Positions 1 through 8,272 of a stretch of DNA of 64,000 nt are shown here, in pieces. The stretch is taken from assembly GCF_002632615.1 (NCBI RefSeq), contig NZ_NITZ01000005.1, positions 1-64,000 of the forward strand, read 5' to 3'. Under the pieces are notes generated by a model, which saw only the letters and a list, made by a program, of their open reading frames with translations, did no database searches and was not told the origin of the DNA. The translations under genes were made by a program, and so were the position numbers. This stretch comes from Xenorhabdus miraniensis (GTDB lineage: Bacteria; Pseudomonadota; Gammaproteobacteria; Enterobacterales; Enterobacteriaceae). Each line of letters opens with the position of its first letter. Within the stretch, counting starts at the first letter, position 1.

Positions 1-490
1 TTTGGCTCATGACATGGCTAGGCGAGTTACCTGAGTATTGTGTGATAGCTGATGCAGGAATGGCATTTTTCGCCAGCTCCACCGTTCCCGCCAAACCAAG
101 GTTTTTCACAAACTCTTTTTTATTTGGAATGTCCGCACCGTTCTCTCGTTTAGACAGCCTGCTATTAGCGTTTTCATTAATTTCAGTCACCAGTTTCTGG
201 CTGGCAGCCATTCTGCTGCTATTGCCTGTTCTGTCTGTCAGCGTAATGCCATTAGAAACAATGGCCTTTATCGCCACCGCTAATTGATTTAGCCGACTTT
301 TATCGGGTGTGATACCTCCTTCTCTTAGTACACCCAACAATTCAGCCTGAACCTGGTTAAACCATTCCTGACCAGGATAACTGGCACTTAACCCAGCGCC
401 ACCTTCAGTGAACCACAGAGGCATCGCATTATTGGCGGGGGGGATGGCAGGCATCACACTGATACCTGACGGGTTATCAAGTCCGAACAT
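1..490 (-). CDS. Phage tail fibre protein, N-terminal part (cut by window edge)
   Basis: An open frame runs from ATG at 490 to the window edge, giving about 163 residues starting MFGLDNPSGIS. The beginning resembles the N-terminal, baseplate-attaching part of tail fibres of Mu-like and lambdoid phages (a segment with PLWFTEGG, then a stretch like AELLGVLREGGITPD). The receptor-binding C-terminus is outside the window. A Shine-Dalgarno-like TGAGGA lies upstream, at the end of the gp48-like gene 9 bases away. Position after the gp48 gene is that of the Mu S fibre gene. The fibre would set host range; in Mu relatives a DNA inversion system may follow, but none is visible here. Confidence 0.8.
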   Translation of the reverse strand, partial: MFGLDNPSGISVMPAIPPANNAMPLWFTEGGAGLSASYPGQEWFNQVQAELLGVLREGGITPDKSRLNQLAVAIKAIVSNGITLTDRTGNSSRMAASQKLVTEINENANSRLSKRENGADIPNKKEFVKNLGLAGTVELAKNAIPASAITQYSGNSPSHVMSQ

Positions 491-499
491 CGTTATTCC

Positions 500-1081
500 T
501 CACTCATATATAAAAACAAATTCGGTTTCGGCGGGGGCGTAACGCTCCAGCAGACATTCCAGATCGGCAGCGTCAGCAATGCGAAGGCGTTGCTGGCAGT
601 TATCCAAAACAGTGGCAAAGTGGGTCGCTCTGTCCGCAACGTGGACGAACACGCGAAACCAGTTGATATCAGGGTAAATGGGATAGTTGCAGTCACGCAG
701 GCAGTGATGTGGGTAGCGCTCTTCCAGTCTGATACGATAGCCACGGTCTGCGGCCAGGCGTTCATAGAACTGATTGCACAGACTGCCAGACATAATCAGT
801 TTGGCTTTCACCGCTTGGCGGCGACTTTGAATAGAAGACGCTTTATCAATGCTACAGTCAGGCAGTCCGGTAAAGTCTTCCCAGTCGTCCAGTAATATAA
901 ATGCCCGGTCAGCATAGATTTCTTCTAACAGTGCGGCATTAACAGCATCAACCCGAGCAAATTCTTCCCCTGTGGCCAGCATCAACTTAGCCAGATTACT
1001 GTCGGGGTCTTTTGACCAAGCCAGACCGTTTGGCAGCAATTGCAGCCCCGAACGTTGGTAATCTTTCGCTGTCATCGCCAT
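500..1081 (-). CDS. Mu gp48-like baseplate/tail protein (DUF2313 type)
   Basis: A 193-residue protein resembling the Mu gp48 / YmfQ family, which links the baseplate to the tail fibres. Family features seen are the N-terminal MTAKDYQRSGLQLLPNG segment and an internal DDWEDFTGLPD segment. It lies between the gp47-like gene and the fibre gene, the standard Mu order. The start at 1081 is chosen because GGAGG sits six bases upstream; a second ATG at 1075 overlaps the stop of the upstream gene, so translational coupling is likely either way. No sign of damage. The assignment rests on both sequence resemblance and position. Confidence 0.85.
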   Translation of the reverse strand: MAMTAKDYQRSGLQLLPNGLAWSKDPDSNLAKLMLATGEEFARVDAVNAALLEEIYADRAFILLDDWEDFTGLPDCSIDKASSIQSRRQAVKAKLIMSGSLCNQFYERLAADRGYRIRLEERYPHHCLRDCNYPIYPDINWFRVFVHVADRATHFATVLDNCQQRLRIADAADLECLLERYAPAETEFVFIYE

Positions 1082-2145
1082 GTGATACCTCCCAGCACAA
1101 AAATTTCATTTTCTGCCGCATGAATATCGCTGGCCGGGCTGATCACCGTGTTATCAATCTCACCGGGGGCGTTAGAAATAGTTGCGCGAATTTCAGACAG
1201 AAATGCCAGTCCACCGGGACGCAGGCTGTCCAGATAGGTTTTTAGGTTCGTTTTGACAGCGCCGCGTACTTCTTCAGTATTGGGTGCCAGACGAATAATG
1301 AAGTGAACCACTTTCGCGGTCGGACTCATTACAATAAGCTCCGCCCCTGTCGTTTTTCCTTCCACCTGATTGGTGACGGGATTGATATGTCCGGTTAGGT
1401 AGTCTTTCACGCGATTCAGGTCAGTGTTTCCGGGGAAGATATCTGGCTCTTCATCCATGACGAACATGACGCCGACTGTACCATGCCCCCGATAACGGGG
1501 AATGCACCAGGCACGGGTAACTCCAGGGACTTCCAGCGCCCAGCGTTCGTAGTCATAGCGGTTACCGCCAGATGGTGGATATTGCACCCGAAACAACAGG
1601 CGTGAGCGCAGCGAATCAATGGATTCCTGTTCAGCGCCGCCACCGATGTATCGGCAAATGGCCTGTGTCTGGACATTCACCACAGGCGAAATTAATTCCA
1701 GTGAGACGCCTTCAGCGGTATTCCCTTTGCGGCCAGCATCAATGGCGGCTACCGATATCGGATTATCACCCGCGATGACATGGACATCATCGAGCGATTC
1801 AAATACCACGCCATCGGGGCGCTGCCAACGTGTCCCTGCCGGGATCAACGTATCCGTAGAAACGCTCACGGTTAATGTACCATTGGCGTTCGTGGCGGCT
1901 TTACGCCAGACCCCCCAGAATTCGCAGTGCTCCAGCAACTTATCATCATCGGCCAGATGCGGAACAACCTGACGGCTTGTCCAGGCTAAGTGGTCATGGA
2001 GGGCGGCAGCATTGCCTGCGTTGGCAAATGCGATAGCACGGGTGGTACGAAACGCAGTTCTGGAATAGGTTCCCGGCAACCGGCTTTCAATGTCGGCCTG
2101 ATTGCGGGCAATCAGTGTTGAAAGTGAAGGTGATTTATACGGCAT
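1072..2145 (-). CDS. Baseplate J-like protein (Mu gp47)
   Basis: A 357-residue protein of the baseplate J family, the wedge component of contractile-tail baseplates. It is the usual length for Mu gp47. The N-terminus (SLSTLIARNQADIESRLPG), a central GGGAEQESIDSLRSRLL segment and a C-terminal LRPGGLAFLSEI region are typical of this family. It starts one base after the stop of the gp46 gene and ends inside the start of the gp48 gene, so the three are probably co-translated. It should assemble with gp45, gp46 and gp48 homologues into the baseplate. Confidence 0.92.
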   Translation of the reverse strand: MPYKSPSLSTLIARNQADIESRLPGTYSRTAFRTTRAIAFANAGNAAALHDHLAWTSRQVVPHLADDDKLLEHCEFWGVWRKAATNANGTLTVSVSTDTLIPAGTRWQRPDGVVFESLDDVHVIAGDNPISVAAIDAGRKGNTAEGVSLELISPVVNVQTQAICRYIGGGAEQESIDSLRSRLLFRVQYPPSGGNRYDYERWALEVPGVTRAWCIPRYRGHGTVGVMFVMDEEPDIFPGNTDLNRVKDYLTGHINPVTNQVEGKTTGAELIVMSPTAKVVHFIIRLAPNTEEVRGAVKTNLKTYLDSLRPGGLAFLSEIRATISNAPGEIDNTVISPASDIHAAENEIFVLGGITWR

Positions 2146-2595
2146 TTAAACCCTGCTTAATGATGTTTTAAATGGCATTGGCAGCACGCTGCCATTGAAT
2201 AGCGTAATAGTGACCGTCAACAGCAGAACGCCGGAGGCTGGCGCGGTGGCAGTAACGTCGACTTTTTTCACATGGCCATCATCAATCAGCCAGACCAGCG
2301 CTTCATCGGCGTAGGCTTTGGCGCGGTGCAGAACAGCAGACAGTTGTTTTTCACGGGCGAGCAGCCAAAGTCGACTGCCAATAGGACGGTCGTTAAAGGT
2401 ATCACCCCACCAACCACGTCGGTCTGTGCCCGTGCCTGTCGGGAGTTCGTCGGAATCCAGCGCCCGGCGGTCAGTGAATAAGGAAATAATAACGGCTGTG
2501 CTGAGTGAATCATCCAAGACAATATCTGCATTATCGATAACGATATCGGCACCGTTGAGTTGCCATTGTAAAGCGATATCATGTATTGCATTCAT
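2146..2595 (-). CDS. Baseplate protein Mu gp46 (gpW-like)
   Basis: A 149-residue protein matching the Mu gp46 family, a small wedge protein related to gpW/gp25 baseplate proteins. The segment LFTDRRALDSDELPTG followed by DRRGWWGD is the recognisable family signature. Its ATG at 2595 overlaps the TGA of the spike gene upstream, and its stop directly abuts the gp47 gene. Role: connects the sheath initiation ring to the J-like wedge; taken from the family. Confidence 0.9.
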   Translation of the reverse strand: MNAIHDIALQWQLNGADIVIDNADIVLDDSLSTAVIISLFTDRRALDSDELPTGTGTDRRGWWGDTFNDRPIGSRLWLLAREKQLSAVLHRAKAYADEALVWLIDDGHVKKVDVTATAPASGVLLLTVTITLFNGSVLPMPFKTSLSRV

Positions 2596-3134
2596 CGGGG
2601 TTTGCTCGTATTGTATCCGTCATGCTCATGGTGAATATGGTCTTTACCGCTCGTCTGGCCTGACAGATGGTCTTTAGCCTGACTGACGCCGACTATATCC
2701 ACATTGCCTGTAAAGCGGGTTTGTGGCGTGTCAAACACAACTTCTTCAGCCACCACTTCCAGCCGTTTACACTGAATGCGAATAACACCATTCTCAGTCA
2801 GTAAGATGTGATGTCCTTCCAGATGATAAACTGCACTGTCACCACTCTTGAGATTTCCCAGACGGCAACTGCGGTTATCCACGGCAATGGCGACCAGATG
2901 CTGGCGAACGCCGCCCACGGATAGCACGATCGCTTCACTGCCCTCTGGGGGAACACTGGTCTGCCCATAGTTCTGGAACCGCTCAACGTCATCGGCCGTC
3001 TCTTCAGCCAGCAATGACACCTGAATATTTTGTTGTTTCAGGGTGTCATTGACGAAATTAACCACACCACGAGAAACCAGCAGCCGGATACGGCGGGACA
3101 GGCTGGCAGTAAATTTGTTGAACTGCGTTATCAT
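2592..3134 (-). CDS. Baseplate spike protein (Mu gp45, gpV-like)
   Basis: A 180-residue spike protein of the Mu gp45 / P2 gpV type. The N-terminal helix and OB-like domain (VSLLAEETADDVERFQNYG, then SVPPEGSEAIVLSVGG) precede a beta-helical, metal-capped tip; the C-terminal HDHIHHEHD-like histidine cluster (residues near 165-172) fits the iron-binding tip described for Mu gp45. The start is placed at 3134 rather than the GTG at 3143 because AGGTGG is then correctly spaced and the ATGA overlaps the upstream stop. It would puncture the outer membrane during infection. Confidence 0.9.
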   Translation of the reverse strand: MITQFNKFTASLSRRIRLLVSRGVVNFVNDTLKQQNIQVSLLAEETADDVERFQNYGQTSVPPEGSEAIVLSVGGVRQHLVAIAVDNRSCRLGNLKSGDSAVYHLEGHHILLTENGVIRIQCKRLEVVAEEVVFDTPQTRFTGNVDIVGVSQAKDHLSGQTSGKDHIHHEHDGYNTSKPR

Positions 3135-4219
3135 GGTTTCCACCTGACATCTTCGACTTTCTTTTCCGGGTCAGCGGGTTCGGTGAATCCGTCGCGGGGC
3201 ATCAATTCCAGCCGGGTTATCGTGCCGTTGTCGTTATCCAGCAGATAATTAACAGAGACGATTAACAACGGATCATCGGGAAATCCCGCCTGAGACGCCT
3301 GTAATTGCACCATTTCATTAGGTTGCCAGAGCTGGCCATCCGGTTTGAACCAACCACGAATTCCCACCGTTGCGGTTGTGGCGTGTGCCATTGCACGCTT
3401 TTGTTCCCACGCTGCGCGGGCGGTGCCTTTGGCTTTCGTCATGTTGTCATCAGCCAGAAATATGGTCGGGCGGTAACGGGTAATGACAGGATCGCGCGCA
3501 TCCATATAAATGGCCGTTGACTGTACCGGGGTTTGGGTTTCTCCCCAGCGGCCACCTGCGGCACTGGCGCCCTTAACACGATAGAGGCTAAACCGCTCTT
3601 GCCAGGACAATGAGGTATCGAGGGTTTTGATTTTGATGCCTGTTTTCTGTCCATTGCTCAATACGAGTGTTGCCACGGACTGGCTGCCTGCGGTGGTAAA
3701 GACCAGCTCCCCAGCGGCGTTACTGGTCACTATTACCCCACGATGCCGGGCGGCGCGGGACAGGTTATCAAAAACCGTCTCACCGGGTTCGATCTGCCAT
3801 TGGCGAAATGCAGTTGCGGCGGCTGAATCCTGAACCTGCCAGCGAACAGTGACCCCGAACGGCTGACACAGGTCTTTAGCAATCGTCGCCAGACTGACAT
3901 TGCGCCACTGCCCCTTGCCATGAATGGCGGCACAGTCAACCAGATCGCCTGTTTTGTCCCGACCCGATAACGTAATGGTGCGCTCATCGGCATTGATGCC
4001 CACATCAACCGCATCAATGTAGCCTGTGATCACGCGCTGGCCGTTAATGTCCAGCCGGCAGGCATGACCGGGCTTCAGTACCAAGGGGGAATCGTTATTT
4101 CTGACGGTAATGCCCAGACTAAACTGGCCGGACATCTCTTCCAGACTGCGGGTGACATCCAGTGTTTTCCAGCCGGAATAGATGTTATTGCCCAGAACCA
4201 ACTCAATGGTATCAGCCAT
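3131..4219 (-). CDS. Baseplate hub protein (Mu gpP / gp44, gpD-like)
   Basis: A 362-residue protein matching Mu P, the hub protein equivalent to gp27 of T4. N-terminal IELVLGNNIYSGWKTLDVTRS and the central RDKTGDLVDC element (HGKGQWRNVSL following) are typical of Mu P. Length agrees with the family. A strong GGAGGTGAT precedes the ATG, and the start overlaps the end of the gpN-like gene by eight bases. The spike protein gene overlaps its stop. Together they form the central hub and needle of the baseplate. Confidence 0.9.
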   Translation of the reverse strand: MADTIELVLGNNIYSGWKTLDVTRSLEEMSGQFSLGITVRNNDSPLVLKPGHACRLDINGQRVITGYIDAVDVGINADERTITLSGRDKTGDLVDCAAIHGKGQWRNVSLATIAKDLCQPFGVTVRWQVQDSAAATAFRQWQIEPGETVFDNLSRAARHRGVIVTSNAAGELVFTTAGSQSVATLVLSNGQKTGIKIKTLDTSLSWQERFSLYRVKGASAAGGRWGETQTPVQSTAIYMDARDPVITRYRPTIFLADDNMTKAKGTARAAWEQKRAMAHATTATVGIRGWFKPDGQLWQPNEMVQLQASQAGFPDDPLLIVSVNYLLDNDNGTITRLELMPRDGFTEPADPEKKVEDVRWKP

Positions 4220-5558
4220 TAATCACCTCCACGCCCAGCCCACCCGGGACGAATGCAGGATGACGTATCCCGTTGCGGCGGATAAAGCGGGTAATTTGGG
4301 CGGCACTGCCTGTTTCACGGTACAACGTGACCAATGCGGGTTCAGTCCCCACAACCTGAATAACCCGGGCCGTGGGTAAAGCGCTGGCGGTAACCTGCAT
4401 CTGTTGCAGCAACACAATTCTAAAATCACGTAACTGCTCTGACGTTCGGAACCAGCCCATATCTCCGGTATCCACCATGAGTTGCACCAGGGTGTCATCC
4501 AGTTCAGCACTGGTCTGGCGGACATCCCCCAGGGTTTCTATCAAGGGGATCACCGTTTCAGTAACCGCTGTCGATTCGGTGGCAGCCAGGCCCGCCTCAA
4601 GCGGCATTAAGCCCCGCTGAAACGGTACCTGAGTGAGCGCAGGTGCAAGCTGTTGGCCCCGTGCCGACGCTGACGCAGCATTCAGGGTTAAGATGGATAA
4701 CTCTTTTGCAATGAAAATGCCCGTAGTGGTATTGACCACATGCTGGAGTTTGGCGACGGTGGGCACATTGGATCGAAAGGATGACTGAAGACCACTGGCT
4801 GTCTTATGCAAAGCCCGGTTGGCGACATCAGGCGTGGCAACATCTATCATGCCGGAAATCAGGCCGCTGATATCACCAAACAATTGCTCAGGGGCATTGA
4901 TTATGTTCTTCAGGGAACCTTTTAGCCCCAATGCAGCACCCAGCAATTGATTCATACCCGAATTAGCAGGCAGGCTGCGGATACCATTAACGATGGTATT
5001 GACGGTATTTTCAACTGCATTCAGGCGTTCAGTGGCCTGGTTGACAGCATGGGTGAAGGTTTTCCAATGCCGGGTAACATCGGCCAGTGTGCTGTCGTTG
5101 ACGGCCTGACCATTCAGTTCTGGTCGCTGTGAGACGTTGGGGGCTGTATTATTGGCTGAGGGCACAAATGTCACGGAAAACAGTGCACCCCCGCCTGTAT
5201 AGCAGGATTCACGAACGGTGTAGGTCTCTATCTGAACCTGCTGTTTGCCGTAATAGGGATGATCCATTTCTCCTGGATCGGCTTTTTCCAGCGCAGTTAT
5301 CAGGGCATCACGCTGGTTAAAATAATTGTCTCCAAACACCACCGCCGTAAAGGCGTATTCCCGTGTGGTCAGTCCCATATCTTCGGTTTCGCCGTCATCC
5401 CGCAACGGGTATTCATGACGAACAACACGGCGGCCACCGGAAACGGTGGCATCATCAATAATGTAAAACGGCACATTGCGAAATGTCCCTTTTCCTGTCC
5501 CAATGCGGCTGCGCCATGACGTGTCATTAAACAGCGTCATAAGCTGATCAAATTCCAT
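4212..5558 (-). CDS. Tail/DNA circularisation protein (Mu gpN / gp43)
   Basis: A 448-residue protein of the Mu N family, often named DNA circularisation protein because of an N-terminal domain shared with other phages; in Mu it is a baseplate or tail-tip component. The N-terminal part includes WRSRIGTGKG and a VRHEYPLRDD element; the C-terminal part is helical. It follows the tape measure gene with a TGATG overlap and precedes gpP, the Mu order. No damage seen. The exact structural position of the protein is less certain than its family. Confidence 0.88.
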   Translation of the reverse strand: MEFDQLMTLFNDTSWRSRIGTGKGTFRNVPFYIIDDATVSGGRRVVRHEYPLRDDGETEDMGLTTREYAFTAVVFGDNYFNQRDALITALEKADPGEMDHPYYGKQQVQIETYTVRESCYTGGGALFSVTFVPSANNTAPNVSQRPELNGQAVNDSTLADVTRHWKTFTHAVNQATERLNAVENTVNTIVNGIRSLPANSGMNQLLGAALGLKGSLKNIINAPEQLFGDISGLISGMIDVATPDVANRALHKTASGLQSSFRSNVPTVAKLQHVVNTTTGIFIAKELSILTLNAASASARGQQLAPALTQVPFQRGLMPLEAGLAATESTAVTETVIPLIETLGDVRQTSAELDDTLVQLMVDTGDMGWFRTSEQLRDFRIVLLQQMQVTASALPTARVIQVVGTEPALVTLYRETGSAAQITRFIRRNGIRHPAFVPGGLGVEVING

Positions 5559-7414
5559 CAGTAACTTCTCCCGTAGCTATACCCAGTGTTAACCCGTAAA
5601 TCGATATTTTCCGCTTGCACGGATTTAGTTCTGACCTTCAAATCGTCAGCGGATTCAACGAATACGGTGATTTTGCCATCGGCAGGTTTGACAGGCGGGG
5701 GCTCCGGCTTCTGACGGGCTGCTGCCAGTTGGGCCGCGGGATAATACGGCCAGTTTCCAAATGAATTGGGACGTTCACCTGTTAAATAGGGTGAGGGTTT
5801 AATGCCCTCTGTTTTAATCTTTTCATCGCGCTTATACCACCAGTTGGTCAGGGGAGCAGGCAACCAACCTGAACCTTTCTCAGCATGAGGATATTCGTCA
5901 TTTAATTTGCTCAGATATTTTTGCAGTTTTTCTTTCCCTTCTTCATCAGACAAAAACGGTAATGCAGCAATGGAGGTTATTGCTGAGCCTCTCAAAAGAT
6001 TTCGTCTATTTCGGCCATTATCTTGGCCACCACCATTATTGTTACCATCATTATTATTGCCGTTGCTTCGGTCTCCCCAGTTAGTGACATAAACGGGGAC
6101 AATTTCTGAACCACCATCACCTAATCCACCACCTCCGCTGTCGCCTGCGCCTCCGGTTCCTGGACCATTTTTGAGGTACTGGGCATAGTTAAAGATTTTT
6201 TTACCTGTACGATAAGCGTAACGGGCAGCCACAGCAGCACCAATGGCAATCGCTGCTTTCTCAATGGCGGCAGCGTATTTATCCAGCTCTTCAGGAGTCA
6301 GATCATTGATGGCATCTGCCAGCTCCTGAACTGGCTTGGCCAGCCTGAGCTGGGCGAATCGCTCTCCGGCATTGGCCAGCGAAATTAACGCGGCATTCAG
6401 GGTTTGCACATTTTGGGTGGCTTTTTCTTCCAGTAACCCATCCTGGATATTGGTGGGATGGGCAATCGTCTTGGCTAAATCCCGTTTTTGGGGATCAGCA
6501 AACACCATCGCCAGTTTGAGCGTATCGCCGTCAAAAATATCTTTCAGGTTATTTTCTTTTTGATACGCTTGCTTACCTGTTTCAAACAGCAAATCAGCGG
6601 GGTGTTTTAACTGCCCATTTTTATCTGTGGGTTTAACCCGGCCACGCTGCCATAACGTTTTCAGTTTTTCTGGGTCATTGATGACATCGAAAAATCCCTG
6701 TACAGCGCCAGCGGCCTGAGATGGGTCATTAAATTCGGCATTGGCAACACGGATTAAGGCCAGCATCTGCTGCTGATCTATTTGTCCTTTCCACTGAGAG
6801 TTTTTCCCCAGTCCCCGCAGGGCACTTAATTGGTCAGTGATATTGCCCGTGCCGTATCGGCTGGCGGACGCAATGCCATCCAGCCATTTTCGCATTTTCT
6901 CCGGGGAGTGATAGCCGACATTAAACATGGCGCCCAGCTCTGTCCCCGCCGACGCCGCCTCCATTGTGATGCCATTAATACTAAGGGCAATATTGTCAAG
7001 TTGCGTCAGTGTGGCATCCAGATTATTGGTTTGTCCCAGAAACGCTGCCGCCGCGGTGGTTAAATCGGCGGTACTCAGCTTACGGCGGCCCGCCACTTTT
7101 GAGATGGCACCATCCAGTGCCGTCACCTGATCGGCGGTCAGGTTGTATTGGGTACCCAGTTCGGTCATCACCTGTTGATGGTCAGCTACTTTCTTGGCAG
7201 CCACCGCCAGCCCACCCCCGGTCACAAAGCCCGTCAGGCGGTTATCAAATTTGTCCAGTAACCCGTTGGCGCCCGTCACGGCGCCGGAAAACAGCCGCAT
7301 CGAGCGGCTGCCTTCAGACCCGAAACGGCGGATACTGGCCCCGAACTGGCGGGCGCGTTGGGTCACATTGCCCACCAAATCAACAATAAACTGGGCGCGG
7401 TTACGGGTTGTCAT
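5558..7414 (-). CDS. Tail tape measure protein (Mu gp42 position)
   Basis: A 618-residue tape measure protein that sets tail length. The start MTTRNRAQ at 7414 is preferred over a longer frame from 7447, because its ATGA overlaps the stop of the frameshifted chaperone frame. Residues 1-350 resemble phage tape measures (TADQVTALDGAISKVAG and AAASAGTELGAMFNVG segments); a hydrophobic stretch follows near residue 400. A low-complexity Gly/Asn linker (residues about 430-475, with runs such as NNNDGNNNGGG) separates the C-terminal Pro-rich tail. The linker is long and unusual for a tape measure, but the frame is intact. Confidence 0.88.
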   Translation of the reverse strand: MTTRNRAQFIVDLVGNVTQRARQFGASIRRFGSEGSRSMRLFSGAVTGANGLLDKFDNRLTGFVTGGGLAVAAKKVADHQQVMTELGTQYNLTADQVTALDGAISKVAGRRKLSTADLTTAAAAFLGQTNNLDATLTQLDNIALSINGITMEAASAGTELGAMFNVGYHSPEKMRKWLDGIASASRYGTGNITDQLSALRGLGKNSQWKGQIDQQQMLALIRVANAEFNDPSQAAGAVQGFFDVINDPEKLKTLWQRGRVKPTDKNGQLKHPADLLFETGKQAYQKENNLKDIFDGDTLKLAMVFADPQKRDLAKTIAHPTNIQDGLLEEKATQNVQTLNAALISLANAGERFAQLRLAKPVQELADAINDLTPEELDKYAAAIEKAAIAIGAAVAARYAYRTGKKIFNYAQYLKNGPGTGGAGDSGGGGLGDGGSEIVPVYVTNWGDRSNGNNNDGNNNGGGQDNGRNRRNLLRGSAITSIAALPFLSDEEGKEKLQKYLSKLNDEYPHAEKGSGWLPAPLTNWWYKRDEKIKTEGIKPSPYLTGERPNSFGNWPYYPAAQLAAARQKPEPPPVKPADGKITVFVESADDLKVRTKSVQAENIDLRVNTGYSYGRSY

Positions 7415-7897
7415 GAACGTTTCTCCAGCCAGGATGAATACAGCCACAGTTTCGGCAGGGGCAGCGCCAGCGCCCAGGCGGGGCCACCCCGCAGATGGAT
7501 ACCGACATACAATGCAGTGCGTTCAATGGCACGAACGCACTGCAAACTATCGCCCCTCGTCAGCCATCCGTACCACTGTCTCCAATGCCGCCGTGCGTTG
7601 CAGGTCAGCCTGTTGGGCAATCAGGGCCAGATCATCCTGGTGCAGGGTTTTCAGCATCACTAACGGAATAGGCCCCGCTATCTTGCCGATACGGGCAATG
7701 GTCCGGCGCAGCAGTTCATATCCCATCAGCGCCGGACTGGACAACAACGCCGGGCCGTTAGGCGTGACAACCACCCGTTCACTGGCGGTTTCTGCGTCAA
7801 TCAGGTCACCAGCGGTCAGCTGGCGCAGTTCAACCGCAAATTGCAGCTCGGCATCATTATCTTTGCCATAGGCCAGACCGTGTTTTAATTCAAACAT
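7411..7897 (-). CDS. Tail assembly chaperone, -2 frameshift fusion product
   Basis: The short chaperone frame ends at GGGGCGA followed by TAG (slippery heptamer at 7550-7556). A shift of -2 after the CGA codon continues as DSLQCVRAIE and gives 46 further residues, ending at 7411 with the TGA that overlaps the tape measure start. The predicted fusion is 162 residues. Paired short and long tail chaperones made by frameshifting are general in long-tailed phages, and a -2 shift is known for Mu. The extension ORF has no start codon context of its own, and its stop overlaps the next start, which supports real use. Only protein data can prove the shift. Confidence 0.65.
7547..7897 (-). CDS. Tail assembly chaperone, short form (Mu gp41)
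   Basis: A 116-residue helical protein starting MFELKHGLAYG, lying between the tail tube gene and the tape measure gene, the invariable position of tail assembly chaperones. It matches Mu gp41-type proteins (DNDAELQFAVELRQLTAGD segment; later ALLSSPALMGYELL). It would bind the tape measure protein and keep it soluble while tube subunits assemble. The frame ends in a GGGGCGATAG sequence that is the probable frameshift site. Start begins directly after the tube gene stop, so the two are translationally linked. Confidence 0.85.
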   Translation of the reverse strand: MFELKHGLAYGKDNDAELQFAVELRQLTAGDLIDAETASERVVVTPNGPALLSSPALMGYELLRRTIARIGKIAGPIPLVMLKTLHQDDLALIAQQADLQRTAALETVVRMADEGR

Positions 7898-8257
7898 TTA
7901 AATCTCCTTACATTCCACGGCAATAAATTCTGCCGAAATCTCCCCCTTGCTGGTCAGCGAGGTATTGCCGTCACACCAGGCATTGGCCAGCATAAATTTT
8001 TCGCCCGTATCACATTCAAATGAAATGGTGGTGTCGATGGCGTTCTTAATGCTAAACAGGCTGACCCCGGGTCCCTGTGGGATAACACAACTCAGGCGGG
8101 CTTCTTTGGGAGTCTGCTGCCAGCCGTAGACGCGGGCCCCAATCACCGGATCACGGCTGAAGCCGCCCGGTGTCAATGTCGCGCCGTCTTTGGTCGGCAG
8201 TTCCTTCCCGTTCAGGTGAATATAGGCAATGCCCGTATACTGGTATGGACTGGTCAT
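7898..8257 (-). CDS. Tail tube protein (Mu gpM)
   Basis: A 119-residue tail tube protein, the same length as Mu M. The segment HLNGKELPTKDGATLTPGG followed by GYGWQQTPKEARLSC-like sequence is characteristic of this family. It follows the sheath gene by 15 bases and precedes the chaperone, as in all Mu-like phages. It polymerises inside the sheath around the tape measure protein. Nothing unusual is seen. Confidence 0.92.
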   Translation of the reverse strand: MTSPYQYTGIAYIHLNGKELPTKDGATLTPGGFSRDPVIGARVYGWQQTPKEARLSCVIPQGPGVSLFSIKNAIDTTISFECDTGEKFMLANAWCDGNTSLTSKGEISAEFIAVECKEI

Positions 8258-8272
8258 CGGTATGTGTCCTTA

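Noticed and set aside
9..287. Plus-strand open frame at the left edge
   Set aside because: It is the antisense of the tail fibre gene, which is better supported by phage context.
5907..6092. Plus-strand open frame within the tape measure gene
   Set aside because: It is antisense to the low-complexity Gly/Asn linker and has no independent support.
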